A stretch of DNA of 64,000 nt from an uncultured Schumannella sp. (GTDB taxonomy: Bacteria > Actinomycetota > Actinomycetes > Actinomycetales > Microbacteriaceae). The position numbers and the translations under genes were made by a program. The stretch spans positions 1 to 64,000 of the forward strand of contig NZ_CAJQNT010000007.1 of the NCBI RefSeq assembly GCF_905479755.1, written 5' to 3'. How positions within the stretch are numbered: position 1 is the stretch's first letter; every line of letters starts with the position of its first letter. Positions 16,087 through 25,256 of the stretch are shown here, in pieces. The notes under the pieces were generated by a model, which was not told where the DNA came from, ran no database searches, and saw only the letters and a list, made by a program, of their open reading frames with translations.

Positions 16087-17106
16087 ATGCTCACTGCTGA
16101 GCCGTCCACCCGTCCCCTGACCTCGCGGCGCCGCCTCGTCACGGCCGCGCTTGCGGTTGCCGCGCTGGCGGTGCTCGCCGCGCCGCTTCCGGCGCACGCC
16201 ACCACGAGCGACGCCTACGACTCGATTCCCGACACGCTCGCGCCCTCGTACGTCAGCCTGGGGTATCAGGCGACGCAGACGGCGGAGCTCGGCGACCTCG
16301 TGGAGCTCGCCGGCACGGACCGAGACCTCGAGACGATCACCGTCGTCTTGGTCAACTGGGCCTGTGAGACCGGGTCCGGCGTCGGATGCGTGACAACGCC
16401 GGGGGCGAGCTTCAGCCACCCGATCACCGTGAACGTCTACGAGGAGGGCACCGCGATGCTCCCCGGCGCGCTCCTGGCCACGGTGACGCAGGATGTCGAC
16501 GTCCTCTACCGACCGTCCGCGAGCCCGAGCGAGTGCAGCGACGGGCGCTGGTTCGACGCCGCCTCGGGGAGCTGCTCCAACGGCTTCGCGTTCGCGGTCC
16601 CCTTCGACTTCTCGGCTCTCGGCGTGACACTGCCGGATCGGGTCGTCGTCTCGGTCGCCTACAGCACCCAGTCGTACGGCGCGGCGCCGCTCGGCAGCGG
16701 CGGGCCCTACAACTCGTTGAACGTGGGTCTCGCGACGGTCGCGCCGCTCGCCGGCACCGACGTCGACCCGGCGACCGTCTTCTGGAACACGCTCAAGGCC
16801 GACTGGTACGGCGACGCGGGGGCCGCCGGTGTCGGCATCCTGCGCAACGACGGCGGAGGGTTGGGCGGGAGCTACGCGCTGCTGCTGACCATCAGCGCCT
16901 CGACGCCCGACGAGGAGCAGCCGACCGAGGAGCTCCCGACGCTGCCGCTCGAGGACGGGGAGGCCTCCCCGGCCGAGCTCGCGGCGACGGGTACCACCGA
17001 GTCGCTCATCGCCGCCGCGGTGCTCGGCGCGGGCGCGGTGCTTGCCGGCGCGGTCGCTCTCGCGGTGCTGGCGATGCGGCGCTCAGCTCGGCACCGCACG
17101 CGCTGA
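16087..17106 (+). CDS. Secreted cell-wall-anchored protein with LAXTG sortase signal
   Basis: 339 residues. An N-terminal signal peptide (RRRLVTAALAVAALAVL...PAHA, cleavage near residue 38) is followed by a ~260-residue extracellular region with four Cys, rich in Ser/Gly/Tyr. A Glu/Pro linker leads to the C-terminal sorting signal LAATG, a hydrophobic segment and a basic tail (RRSARHRTR). LAXTG is the recognition motif of class E sortases of high-GC actinobacteria. No sortase gene is in this window. The extracellular domain is not recognised; it may be a surface adhesin or structural protein. ATG 16087 with GGAGG upstream. Confidence 0.8.
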   Translation: MLTAEPSTRPLTSRRRLVTAALAVAALAVLAAPLPAHATTSDAYDSIPDTLAPSYVSLGYQATQTAELGDLVELAGTDRDLETITVVLVNWACETGSGVGCVTTPGASFSHPITVNVYEEGTAMLPGALLATVTQDVDVLYRPSASPSECSDGRWFDAASGSCSNGFAFAVPFDFSALGVTLPDRVVVSVAYSTQSYGAAPLGSGGPYNSLNVGLATVAPLAGTDVDPATVFWNTLKADWYGDAGAAGVGILRNDGGGLGGSYALLLTISASTPDEEQPTEELPTLPLEDGEASPAELAATGTTESLIAAAVLGAGAVLAGAVALAVLAMRRSARHRTR

Positions 17107-17129
17107 TCCGGCGTCACGCCGCCGCCGCC

Positions 17130-17354
17130 TTAGTGGTCGACGTGGTCGGCGTGGTCGCGGTGGGTGGTCTCCTCGTGGACGACCGTCGACCGGCGGGTCG
17201 AGAACAGCACGATTCCGATGATCGTGGTGAGCGCCCCGGCGCCCATCAGCAGGTACCCCACGAGCGTGAGGTCGATCCAGTCGAGACCGACGTTGAGTGC
17301 GAAAGCCAAAATGGCTCCCAGCACGAACAAAAAGATTCCAAATCCGATACTCAA
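17130..17354 (-). CDS. DUF6458-like small membrane protein
   Basis: 74 residues: two transmembrane helices (IGFGIFLFVLGAILAFAL and LVGYLLMGAGALTTIIGIVLF) then a polar tail rich in His/Asp (HRDHADHVDH). This matches the small DUF6458 family frequent in Microbacteriaceae, function unknown. The best start is TTG at 17354 with GGGAAA upstream; longer in-frame extensions are just the reverse of the leuB leader. It is convergent with the surface protein and divergent from leuB. Confidence 0.75.
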   Translation of the reverse strand: MSIGFGIFLFVLGAILAFALNVGLDWIDLTLVGYLLMGAGALTTIIGIVLFSTRRSTVVHEETTHRDHADHVDH

Positions 17355-17468
17355 GGTGTTTCCCTTTCCTCGATGTGGAGGCAGCCTCGTGGGCCCCGGC
17401 ACTCTTTCGACGTTATCGGCGGGTTGGTGCCCACCACCTGGACGGCCGCACCTGCTCGAGGACGCGGC

Positions 17469-17544
17469 TAGGCTGGGAGGGCTGGATTCCCCCGGAATGC
17501 TGGGCGATGTCGCCTGTTCTGGGAGCTTTCCGGGAGATACCTGA
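17469..17544 (+). promoter_or_regulatory. Probable leuB promoter and leader with hairpin
   Basis: TAGGCT at 17469-17474 fits a -10 hexamer about 95 bp before leuB. The leader has 7-bp perfect arms CCCGGAA (17491-17497) and TTCCGGG (17528-17534). Between them begins a 15-codon open frame (ATG 17497, TGA 17542-17544) with only one Leu codon, so classical leucine attenuation is not supported. The role is unknown. Confidence 0.35.
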
Positions 17545-17568
17545 ACATCCCTGAGTTTTGGAGTTTGA

Positions 17569-18621
17569 GTGACCCGCACCCTGGACCTGGCCGTGATCGC
17601 TGGCGATGGCATCGGCCCCGAGGTCATGGCCGAGGCGGTGCGTGTGCTCACCGCCGCCGTCGGCGACGAGGCGGCGGTGTCGACGACCCCGTACCCGTTC
17701 AGCGCGACGCACTATCTGGAGACCGGTCGCATCCTCGAGACCGAGGATCTCGAGTCGCTCGCGCAGCACGACGCGATCCTCTTGGGCGCCGTCGGCGGCG
17801 ACCCGCGCGATCCGCGACTGGCGGGCGGGATCATCGAGCGGGGACTGCTGCTCAAGCTCCGGTTCGCCTTCGACCACTACGTCAACCTGCGCCCCTCGCG
17901 GCTGCTTCCCGGCATCGTGAGCCCGCTCGCCAACCCGGGGGAGGTCGACTTCGTCGTCGTCCGCGAAGGCACTGAGGGACCGTATGTCGGCAACGGCGGC
18001 GCCATCCGCGTCGGCACGGATGCCGAGATCGCCAACGAGGTGAGCGTCAACACCGCGTACGGCATCGACCGCGTCGTGCGCTTCGCCTTCGCCCAGGCCG
18101 AGAAGCGCCGCAAGAAGCTCACCCTCGTGCACAAGACCAACGTGCTCACGTTCTCCGGTTCGCTGTGGGCGCGCACGGTCGAGCGTCACGCGGCCAATCA
18201 TCCGGACGTGGCCTGGGACTACCTCCACGTGGATGCGGCGACCATCTTCCTGGTGACCGACCCTGCTAGATTTGACGTCATCGTCACCGACAATCTCTTC
18301 GGTGACATCCTCACCGATCTGGCCGGCGCCATCAGCGGCGGCATCGGACTGGCAGCCTCGGGAAACATCAACCCCGACGGCACCTTCCCCTCGATGTTCG
18401 AGCCCGTGCACGGGTCGGCTCCCGACATCGCAGGACAGCAGAAGGCCGATCCCACGGCGGCCATCCTGTCGACGGCTCTGCTGCTCGACCACCTCGGACT
18501 CGAGGCGGCGGCGCGCCGGGTCGAGACGGCGGTCGCCGCGGACGTCGCAACGCGCGGGACGACGCCCCGTCGCACCGACGAGATCGGCGCCGCCATTGCC
18601 GCGGCGGTGAGCGCGCCCTAG
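17569..18621 (+). CDS. leuB: 3-isopropylmalate dehydrogenase
   Basis: 350 residues, catalysing NAD+-dependent oxidative decarboxylation of 3-isopropylmalate in leucine synthesis. The isocitrate/isopropylmalate dehydrogenase signature is intact: GDGIGPEV near the N-terminus, [12 protein letters not shown], the [16 protein letters not shown] substrate loop, and [12 protein letters not shown] (metal-binding Asp) followed by [14 protein letters not shown]. The GTG start at 17569 has GGAG upstream (TTTTGGAGTTTGA). It is followed 55 bp later by ilvE, so two branched-chain amino acid genes are adjacent. Length is normal for actinobacterial LeuB. Confidence 0.95.
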   Translation: MTRTLDLAVIAGDGIGPEVMAEAVRVLTAAVGDEAAVSTTPYPFSATHYLETGRILETEDLESLAQHDAILLGAVGGDPRDPRLAGGIIERGLLLKLRFAFDHYVNLRPSRLLPGIVSPLANPGEVDFVVVREGTEGPYVGNGGAIRVGTDAEIANEVSVNTAYGIDRVVRFAFAQAEKRRKKLTLVHKTNVLTFSGSLWARTVERHAANHPDVAWDYLHVDAATIFLVTDPARFDVIVTDNLFGDILTDLAGAISGGIGLAASGNINPDGTFPSMFEPVHGSAPDIAGQQKADPTAAILSTALLLDHLGLEAAARRVETAVAADVATRGTTPRRTDEIGAAIAAAVSAP

Positions 18622-18676
18622 CGGTCGCCTCGCCCCCGGCGCAGACTAGTTCCACTCCGACAGATCGGCCAGCGAC

Positions 18677-19795
18677 ATGCAACTTCTCCCGATGGCGAAC
18701 CAGGACCTCCTGTTCCAGGTGACCCCGAATCCCTCAGCTCTTCCCGCCGCCGAGCGCGAGGAGATCCTCGCCAACCCCGGGTTCGGGCAGAAGTTCACCG
18801 ACCACATGGTCGACATCTGCTGGTCGGAACGCGGCGGCTGGCACCGTCCGCGGGTGCAGGCCTACGGCCCGATCCAACTCGACCCCGCGGCCGCGGTGCT
18901 GCACTACGCGCAGGAGATCTTCGAAGGCCTCAAGGCCTACCGGCATGCCGACGGCTCGATCTGGTCGTTCCGCCCGGAGAAGAACGCCGAACGCCTGCAG
19001 CGCTCGGCCCGCCGCATGGCGCTGCCGGAACTGCCGACCGAGTACTTTCTCGACTCGCTGCGTCAGCTCATCGCGATCGACGGCTCCTGGGTGCCCTCGG
19101 CGCCCGAGACGAGCCTGTACCTGCGGCCCTTCATGTTCGCCAAGGAGGCGTTCCTCGGCGTGCGTCCGGCGAAGAAGGTGAACTATTACCTGATCGCGAG
19201 CCCGGCGGGCGCGTACTTCCACGGCGGTGTCGCACCGGTGTCGATCTGGTTGTCGACCACCTACGCCCGCGCGGGCAAGGGCGGAACGGGCGCGGCCAAG
19301 ACCGGCGGCAACTACGCCTCGTCGCTCATCGCGCAGCAGGAGGCCTACGACCAGGGCTGCCAGCAGGTGCTGTTCCTGGACTCCGCCGAAGAGAAGTACC
19401 TGGAAGAGCTCGGCGGCATGAACGTCGTGCTGGTCTATCGCGACGGCACGCTCGTCACGCCGCAGAGCGAGTCGATCCTCGAGGGAATCACGCGCGACTC
19501 GATCCTGCAGCTCGCCGAAGACGCCGGCCACCGGGTGGAGCGCCGCCAGGTCTCGATCGACGAGTGGCGCGAGGGTGCCGCCTCCGGCGAGATCGTCGAG
19601 GCCTTCGCCTGCGGCACGGCCGCCGTGCTGACCCCGATCGGCACGCTCAAGGCCGCCGACTTCACGATCGAGATGCCGACGCCGGAAGACGGCGTGGCGC
19701 TGTCGCTGCGCCGGGCGCTCACCGACATTCAGTACGGTCGCGCCGAAGACCGTCACGGCTGGATGATGCGCCTCGACGCGGACGCGTCCGAGTAG
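18677..19795 (+). CDS. ilvE: Branched-chain amino acid aminotransferase
   Basis: 372 residues, PLP-dependent fold type IV aminotransferase making leucine, isoleucine and valine from their keto acids. The Schiff-base Lys is in GAAKTGGNYASS near residue 207. Other family segments are YAQEIFEGLKAYRHADG, LYLRPFMFA, EELGGMNVV and GITRDSILQLAED. Two ATGs (18677 and 18692) are possible and neither has a clear ribosome site; the second (MANQDLLFQ) resembles the usual N-terminus, so the true protein may be five residues shorter. It is followed by the FAH-family gene after 7 bp. Confidence 0.93.
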   Translation: MQLLPMANQDLLFQVTPNPSALPAAEREEILANPGFGQKFTDHMVDICWSERGGWHRPRVQAYGPIQLDPAAAVLHYAQEIFEGLKAYRHADGSIWSFRPEKNAERLQRSARRMALPELPTEYFLDSLRQLIAIDGSWVPSAPETSLYLRPFMFAKEAFLGVRPAKKVNYYLIASPAGAYFHGGVAPVSIWLSTTYARAGKGGTGAAKTGGNYASSLIAQQEAYDQGCQQVLFLDSAEEKYLEELGGMNVVLVYRDGTLVTPQSESILEGITRDSILQLAEDAGHRVERRQVSIDEWREGAASGEIVEAFACGTAAVLTPIGTLKAADFTIEMPTPEDGVALSLRRALTDIQYGRAEDRHGWMMRLDADASE

Positions 19796-19802
19796 GCCCG
19801 GG

Positions 19803-20591
19803 ATGAAGGTCGCACGGTTCAGTTCAGCGGGGGAGGACCCCCGGTACGGCATCGTCGATGACGAGGAGCTCGTGGTCCTGGCGGGCGACCCGATGTTCGC
19901 CGGATTCCAGCCGACCGGCGAGCGCGTGGCTCTCGCGGATGCGCGGCTGCTCGCCCCGGTCATCCCGCGCTCGAAGGTCGTCTGCGTCGGGCTCAACTAC
20001 GCCGCCCACCGCGGTGACATGGCGAACATCGATGCGCCCGAGAACCCGCTCATCTTCCTGAAGCCGAACACCGCCGTGATCGGCCCCGGCGACGCGATCA
20101 AGATCCCGCCGGTCGAGGGACGCATCACGCACGAGAGCGAGCTCGTGATCGTCATCGGGCGCATCGCCAAGCAGGTGCGCGAAGAGGACTGGGCCGACTA
20201 CGTCTTCGGCTACACCGTCGGCAACGACGTGTCGGCGCGCGACCAGATGTTCGCCGACGGACAGTGGGCGCGCGCCAAGGGCTACGACACCTTCGCCCCG
20301 ATCGGCCCCTGGATCGAGACCGAACTCGACCCCTCGAACCTGGAGATCAACAGTTGGGTCGACGGGGAGCCGCGCCGTCATGGCAACACCTCCGAGCTCC
20401 TGCACTCCATCCCGAAGCTCATCGCCTACATCTCGGATGTCTGGACGCTGCTTCCGGGAGACATCATCATGACCGGGACGCCGTCGGGTCTCGGCGGTTT
20501 TGTTGCCGGACAGACAGTCGAGATCGAGATCGAGGGCATCGGGCGTCTGACGAACCCGGCCGAGGCGCGCGACGCCGCTCCGGGCGCATGA
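19803..20591 (+). CDS. Fumarylacetoacetate hydrolase-family protein
   Basis: 262 residues. The C-terminal FAH domain carries the metal and catalytic positions THESELVIVIG, GNDVSARDQ, GYDTFAPIGPW and MTGTPSGLGGF. The family includes 2-hydroxyhepta-2,4-diene-1,7-dioate isomerase, acylpyruvate hydrolase and oxaloacetate decarboxylase. In this conserved ilvE-FAH-MFS-gltX context no aromatic catabolic genes are present, so an acylpyruvase or oxaloacetate-type housekeeping role is more likely than an aromatic pathway. ATG 19803; its end overlaps the MFS start by 4 nt (ATGA). Confidence 0.88.
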   Translation: MKVARFSSAGEDPRYGIVDDEELVVLAGDPMFAGFQPTGERVALADARLLAPVIPRSKVVCVGLNYAAHRGDMANIDAPENPLIFLKPNTAVIGPGDAIKIPPVEGRITHESELVIVIGRIAKQVREEDWADYVFGYTVGNDVSARDQMFADGQWARAKGYDTFAPIGPWIETELDPSNLEINSWVDGEPRRHGNTSELLHSIPKLIAYISDVWTLLPGDIIMTGTPSGLGGFVAGQTVEIEIEGIGRLTNPAEARDAAPGA

Positions 20592-21844
20592 CCGGTCCGG
20601 CCGGTGGCGCGCCGCTGCTGAGCGATGACGAGGTGAGACGTGCGCACGGCCGCACGCGCGCCGTGCTCGTATCGGGACAGGTGCTCGCCGGCATCGGCAT
20701 GGGGTCGACGCTGTCCGCGGGGGCGCTCCTGGTGACGGAGGTGAGCGGGTCCGCCGCCTGGTCGGGCATGGCCGCGACCATGACGACGGTGGGCGCCGCA
20801 CTCGCGTCGGTGCCGCTCGCTCGACTCGCGCGTCGCTCCGGGCGGTCACCGGCGCTCGCGACCGGCGCCCTCACCGCGGCGCTCGGCGCCGTCGCCGGCA
20901 TCCTCGCCGCCGTGCTGGTGTCGCTCCCGCTCCTGCTTGTCGCGCTGGCGCTCATCGGCGTCGGCACCGCGGTCAACCTGCAATCGCGCTTCGCGGCGAC
21001 GGATCTCTCCGAGCCCCGGCATCGCGGACGCGATCTGGCGATCGTTGTCTGGGCGACCACGGTCGGCGCGATCGCGGGGCCGAACCTGATCGCGCCCGCC
21101 GATGCGGTCGGAGTCGCCCTCGGGCTCCCCGAGCTCTCGGGCCCGTTCCTGTTCACGCTGACCGCGCAGGCGCTCGCGAGCATCATGTACCTCGTCGCAC
21201 TGCGGCCCGACCCGCTGAAGATGGCCGAGCGGCTACGCCTCGAGCGACCGGTCTCGGCCGTCATCGAGAACGTCGCCGACGCGAACGGCGTGCGTACCGG
21301 GCTCATCGCGCTCGCTCTCAGCCACGCGACGATGGTCGCGGTCATGTCGATGACACCGGTGCACTTGGTGGCCCACGGCGCGACGCTCGTCGTCGTCGGG
21401 GTCACGATCAGCCTTCACATCGCCGGAATGTACGCGCTCGCGCCGCTGTTCGGCATTCTGTCGGACCGGCTCGGTCGTGGCCCCACGATCGCGCTCGGTC
21501 AGGCGATGCTGCTGGCGAGTCTCTTGACGACGGCGCTCGGCGCCGAATCGCACGAGGCGGTCGTTGTTGGGCTGATCCTGCTCGGACTCGGCTGGAGCGC
21601 GGCGACGGTCGCGGCCTCGGCGCTCGTCTCGGAGTCGGCTCCGGCCGAGCGGCGCACGATCATTCAGGGGCGCTCGGATCTGCTGATGAGCGCAACGGGG
21701 GCCGTCGGCGGGGCGCTCGCCGGGCCCGTGCTCGCGCTCGTCGGCTACGCGGGTCTCGCGCTCAGCGCGCTGCTGCTCGTCGTGGTGGTGCTCGTGGCGC
21801 TGAGCTGGCGGGCGGTTCGCCGCGGAACGGTCACGCGCAACTAG
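20588..21844 (+). CDS. Major facilitator superfamily transporter
   Basis: 418 residues with about 12 hydrophobic segments and the inter-helix motifs [17 protein letters not shown] (after helix 2) and [17 protein letters not shown] (after helix 8), typical of MFS drug/metabolite exporters. The start is ATG 20588, overlapping the FAH-family stop (ATGA), so co-translated. The substrate is unknown; its position is part of the conserved block before gltX rather than a resistance island. Confidence 0.88.
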   Translation: MTGPAGGAPLLSDDEVRRAHGRTRAVLVSGQVLAGIGMGSTLSAGALLVTEVSGSAAWSGMAATMTTVGAALASVPLARLARRSGRSPALATGALTAALGAVAGILAAVLVSLPLLLVALALIGVGTAVNLQSRFAATDLSEPRHRGRDLAIVVWATTVGAIAGPNLIAPADAVGVALGLPELSGPFLFTLTAQALASIMYLVALRPDPLKMAERLRLERPVSAVIENVADANGVRTGLIALALSHATMVAVMSMTPVHLVAHGATLVVVGVTISLHIAGMYALAPLFGILSDRLGRGPTIALGQAMLLASLLTTALGAESHEAVVVGLILLGLGWSAATVAASALVSESAPAERRTIIQGRSDLLMSATGAVGGALAGPVLALVGYAGLALSALLLVVVVLVALSWRAVRRGTVTRN

Positions 21845-21855
21845 ACTCGACCCCG

Positions 21856-23370
21856 ATGTCGCTCCCGTTCTCTGCCGCCTCGGGCTCCGAGGTTCGCGTT
21901 CGTTTCTGCCCCTCGCCCACCGGCACGCCGCACGTCGGCCTGGTGCGCACCGCCCTGTTCAACTGGGCCTACGCCCGCCACACCGGCGGAAAAATGGTGT
22001 TCCGCATCGAAGACACCGATGCGGCCCGCGACAGCGAAGAGAGCTATCTGCAGCTGCTGGATGCGATGCGCTGGCTGGGCCTGGACTGGGACGAGGGCGT
22101 CGAGACCGGCGGGCCGCACGCGCCGTATCGCCAGTCGCAGCGCGGCGAGATCTACCAGGGCCTCATCGAGAAGCTCAAGGACGCCGGCTACCTCTACGAG
22201 AGCTTCGTCACCCCGGAGGAGATGGAGGCGCGCAACGTCGCCCGTGGCCGCGACCCCAAGCAGGGCTACGACAACTTCGAGCGCGACCTCACCGAAGACG
22301 AGCGCGCCGCGTACCGCGCAGAGGGTCGCCAGCCGGCGCTGCGTCTGCGGGTGCCCGACGACGAGCTGAGCTTCGACGACCTCGTGCGCGGGGAGATCAC
22401 CTTCCCCGCGGGCAGCTTCACCGACTTCGTGGTCGTACGCCCCAACGGGGCACCGCTCTACACCTTCGTGAACCCCGTCGACGACGCGTTGATGGGCGTC
22501 ACGCACGTCCTGCGCGGCGAGGACCTGCTCTCGAGCACGCCGCGTCAGATCGCCCTCTACGCGGCGCTCATCGCGATCGGCGTCACCGACGTCGTGCCGC
22601 GCTTCGGTCACCTGCCCTACGTCATGGGGGAGGGCAACAAGAAGCTCAGCAAGCGCGACCCCGAGTCGAACCTGTTCCTGCACCGCGACCGCGGATTCGT
22701 TCCCGAGGGGCTGCTCAACTACCTGTCCCTGCTCGGCTGGTCGATTGCCGCCGACCGCGACGTGTTCACGCGCGACGAGCTCGTGGCCGCCTTCGACGTG
22801 GAAAGCGTCAACCCGAACCCGGCTCGGTTCGACCTCAAGAAGGCCGAATCGATCAACGGCGACCACATCCGGCTGCTCGACGGTGACGACTTCGCCGCGC
22901 GGATCGTGCCGTACCTCGGGGAGCTGGTGAGCGATCCGCTGACCCCGACGGAGCAGGCGATCCTGCGCGAGGCCGCCCCGCTCGTGCAGGAGCGCATCAA
23001 CCTGCTCGGCGAAGCGCACGGCATGCTCGCCTTCCTGTTCACGCCCGACGACGAGATCGAGTTCGAAGCCGACGCGCTGCCGAAGCCGAACGCGATCGAC
23101 GAGGCGCGTCTCGTGCTGGATGCGGCCGAGGCCGCGCTTCAGCCCCTCACCGAGTTCGGCCGTGTCGAGATCGAGGCGGCGCTGCGCGCGGCGCTCACCG
23201 ACCCGGTCGAGGACGGCGGGGCGGGCCTCAAGCCGCGCGTCGCCTTCGGGGCGCTGCGGACGGCCGTGAGCGGACGTCGGGTCAGCCCGCCGCTGTTCGA
23301 GTCGATGGAGATCCTGGGCAAGGCCTCCACGCTCGCCCGCCTGGAGCGGCTGCGCACGCACCTGGCGTAA
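21856..23370 (+). CDS. gltX: Glutamyl-tRNA synthetase
   Basis: 504 residues, class I synthetase charging tRNA-Glu. The HIGH motif appears as PTGTPHVG near residue 21 and the KMSKS motif as KKLSKRD near 261, with an all-alpha anticodon-binding C-terminal half. The length fits the discriminating/non-discriminating bacterial GluRS family. Actinobacteria usually use the non-discriminating form plus GatCAB, but this cannot be decided here. ATG 21856, 11 bp after the MFS gene. It converges on the cytochrome b gene with 7 bp between stops. Confidence 0.96.
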   Translation: MSLPFSAASGSEVRVRFCPSPTGTPHVGLVRTALFNWAYARHTGGKMVFRIEDTDAARDSEESYLQLLDAMRWLGLDWDEGVETGGPHAPYRQSQRGEIYQGLIEKLKDAGYLYESFVTPEEMEARNVARGRDPKQGYDNFERDLTEDERAAYRAEGRQPALRLRVPDDELSFDDLVRGEITFPAGSFTDFVVVRPNGAPLYTFVNPVDDALMGVTHVLRGEDLLSSTPRQIALYAALIAIGVTDVVPRFGHLPYVMGEGNKKLSKRDPESNLFLHRDRGFVPEGLLNYLSLLGWSIAADRDVFTRDELVAAFDVESVNPNPARFDLKKAESINGDHIRLLDGDDFAARIVPYLGELVSDPLTPTEQAILREAAPLVQERINLLGEAHGMLAFLFTPDDEIEFEADALPKPNAIDEARLVLDAAEAALQPLTEFGRVEIEAALRAALTDPVEDGGAGLKPRVAFGALRTAVSGRRVSPPLFESMEILGKASTLARLERLRTHLA

Positions 23371-23377
23371 CGGCGTC

Positions 23378-24286
23378 CTAACGGACGGTGCCGCCGAGCA
23401 GCGCGATCTTCTTCTGCACGGGAACGCGCAGCAGCACCCAGGCCGCGAGCATCACGACGAGCGAGCCCGCGAAGACGAGCGCGCCGACCCACGAGTCATC
23501 GGTGCGACCGGCGTACATCGTGTTGAGGTTGCGCAGCGCGCCCGTCGTGAGCACGAGTCCGACGTGCACGACCGTGAAGGCGATGAAGTAGACGAGCACC
23601 CCGAAGTGCAGTGAGCGCGCGAGCTTCTCGGTGAGAAGGCGGTTGATGCGCCACTCGTGCTTCCACACCGGCGACAGCCGCAGCCCGGTGAGCAGCGCGA
23701 GCGGACCGGCGAGGAACACGGTCGCGAAGTAGCTCAGCAGCTGCAGGGCGTTGTAATGCACCCAGCCCTCGTGCGCCGGCCAGTCGAGCGAGAGGTACTG
23801 CACGCCCGCGGTCACCGCGTTCGGGATGACGTCCCAGCCGAGCGGGACCACCCGCACCCACTGCCCGCTCGCGAACAGCAGCACGACGTACACGACGCCA
23901 TTGACGACCCACAGCGTGTCAACGACCAGGTGCCACCAGACGTGAATGCTCAACCGGCGCGGGGCGCCCTTCGTGCGGAGCATCCCCTCGTTCCGGCGCG
24001 TCACGAACGCGGGCGGGCGCTGCTTGCCGCGAATCAACAGCGCCGAGCGCACGATGAACAGCAGGAAGAACGAGTTCAGGAAATGCTGCCAGCCAAGCCA
24101 CGCGGGTAACCCCACGGGGGAGCCCGCCGGCAGCTCCGTCGTGCCCGGGAAGCTCGCGGCGAACTCGACCCACTCGGGGGTCTCGCGCAGCCAGCGTGCC
24201 GCCACGATCGCGAGAGCCAACAGCACGAGCGCCGCGGGAATGATCCAGACGAGCGGAAACCAGCGTCGCTCGCGAAGTCGTGTCAC
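23378..24286 (-). CDS. b-type cytochrome/cytochrome b561-like membrane protein
   Basis: 302 residues with about five to six transmembrane segments and regularly placed His residues suitable for two haems: GWQHFLNSFFLL, HVWWHLVVDTLWVVNG, HEGWVHYNALQLLSY and SLHFGVLVYFIAFTVVHVG. This is the cytochrome b/b6 or Ni/Fe-hydrogenase-type b cytochrome domain, likely moving electrons between quinone and an unidentified partner. It lies 29 bp after the split-barrel gene on the same strand and so probably ends a BON / split-barrel / cytochrome operon headed by the DevR-type box at 25242. Function inferred; no molybdopterin partner gene is adjacent. Confidence 0.75.
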   Translation of the reverse strand: MTRLRERRWFPLVWIIPAALVLLALAIVAARWLRETPEWVEFAASFPGTTELPAGSPVGLPAWLGWQHFLNSFFLLFIVRSALLIRGKQRPPAFVTRRNEGMLRTKGAPRRLSIHVWWHLVVDTLWVVNGVVYVVLLFASGQWVRVVPLGWDVIPNAVTAGVQYLSLDWPAHEGWVHYNALQLLSYFATVFLAGPLALLTGLRLSPVWKHEWRINRLLTEKLARSLHFGVLVYFIAFTVVHVGLVLTTGALRNLNTMYAGRTDDSWVGALVFAGSLVVMLAAWVLLRVPVQKKIALLGGTVR

Positions 24287-24315
24287 GCTCCTACGCTAGC
24301 GGCCCCGACCGGTGT

Positions 24316-24735
24316 TCATTCGCGGGTCGGCTCCGGCCCGCGCACGAAGGCGCGACCGCTCACCGTCTCCGGACGGATGCGCACCCAGCGGTACTTGAGC
24401 GTTGGGATCCACGGCTGCAGCCCCAACTGTTCTGCCGCGTCCATCTCGGACTGCACCTCCACCCGCTCGGCGCGCCCCTTGACCACGACGCTCACCGCAT
24501 CGGCGTCGCTGACCCGATCGATCTCCAGCGCGACGTGATCGTTGATGCTGAGCTCCAGCAGTTTCGTGCCCGGGGCGGTGCGAAGGTAGATCACGTCGTC
24601 GTCATCGACGACGAAGTTGATCGGAAAGATGTCGATCTCGCCGCCGACGCACAGCGCCAGACGCCCGAGCGCCGCCGTGCGGAGCTCGGTCCAGCATTCG
24701 GCGGACTCGAGTTCGCGAACCGGGTCGTCGGTCAT
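24316..24735 (-). CDS. Pyridoxamine 5'-phosphate oxidase-family split-barrel protein
   Basis: 139 residues of the FMN/F420-binding split-barrel fold (ALGRLALCVGGEIDIFPINFVVDDDDVIYLRTAPGT in pieces, then GRAERV and IRPETVSGR). Small proteins of this type are common members of the mycobacterial dormancy (DosR) regulon. The ATG at 24735 overlaps the BON gene stop (ATGA) and has GGAGG upstream. The cofactor and substrate are unknown. Confidence 0.82.
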   Translation of the reverse strand: MTDDPVRELESAECWTELRTAALGRLALCVGGEIDIFPINFVVDDDDVIYLRTAPGTKLLELSINDHVALEIDRVSDADAVSVVVKGRAERVEVQSEMDAAEQLGLQPWIPTLKYRWVRIRPETVSGRAFVRGPEPTRE

Positions 24736-25190
24736 GGTGTTCCTCCTGGGACTCGCAACTGGTTGTGAACGAAATGCACCCCGCGGATGCGTTCCACGCG
24801 GTGGCGCAGGCGCTGCAACGCGGCGCGGTCGGGGACCTCGCCGCTCAGGGTGACGACGTGCTGTTCGACCGACGCGGTGACATCGGCCGCCGCCACCGGT
24901 TCGCGCGCCAGCGCCCAGCGCACCGAACGAGCGATGGCGTCATCGCTGCGCCGCCAGCCGGTCGCAACCGGGGCGACGTCCAGCTCGTCGACGACGTTCT
25001 CGACGCCGTCCGCCGCGCAGGCGAGCTCCCGTGCCAGAACGCGCGCCGAGTGCGTCCGCACCGCGCCGCGAAGGTGCACCACGCTGTCCTCGATGACCAC
25101 GCGGATGCGGGTGGCATCCAGATCCGGACAGGACTTCAGAGCGTTCCGGACGTGGGCGGCCCGTTCGTGCTGTCGCCGTTTCGTCACCAT
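24732..25190 (-). CDS. BON-domain protein with two BON repeats
   Basis: 152 residues with two BON domains (~15-75, IRVVIEDSVVHLRGAVRTHSAR; ~85-150, VTASVEQHVVTLSGEVPDRAAL), a fold that binds phospholipid surfaces or ligands and is often stress-induced. There is no signal peptide, so it is cytoplasmic. It is the first gene of the leftward operon. Its ATG (25190, GGAAGGA upstream) is 52 bp from a DevR-type box (25242-25255). The stop overlaps the next gene by 4 nt. Confidence 0.85.
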   Translation of the reverse strand: MVTKRRQHERAAHVRNALKSCPDLDATRIRVVIEDSVVHLRGAVRTHSARVLARELACAADGVENVVDELDVAPVATGWRRSDDAIARSVRWALAREPVAAADVTASVEQHVVTLSGEVPDRAALQRLRHRVERIRGVHFVHNQLRVPGGTP

Positions 25191-25241
25191 CGCCGGTCCT
25201 TCCGTTCTCGCCAGTGTGCGCCCGGCGAGCGGAAGATGCGA

Positions 25242-25255
25242 GGGCCGAAAGTCCC
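25242..25255 (-). promoter_or_regulatory. DevR/DosR-type box before the BON operon
   Basis: On the minus strand GGGACTTTCGGCCC, matching the core of the known DosR consensus (GGGACTWWAGTCCC), lies between devR and the BON gene. Three similar sites occur before other units in the window (27646, 35442, 38531). Confidence 0.75.
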
Positions 25256-25256
25256 G

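Noticed and set aside
17497-17544. A 15-codon leucine attenuator peptide before leuB.
   Set aside because: Contains a single Leu codon and no following terminator-like T run.
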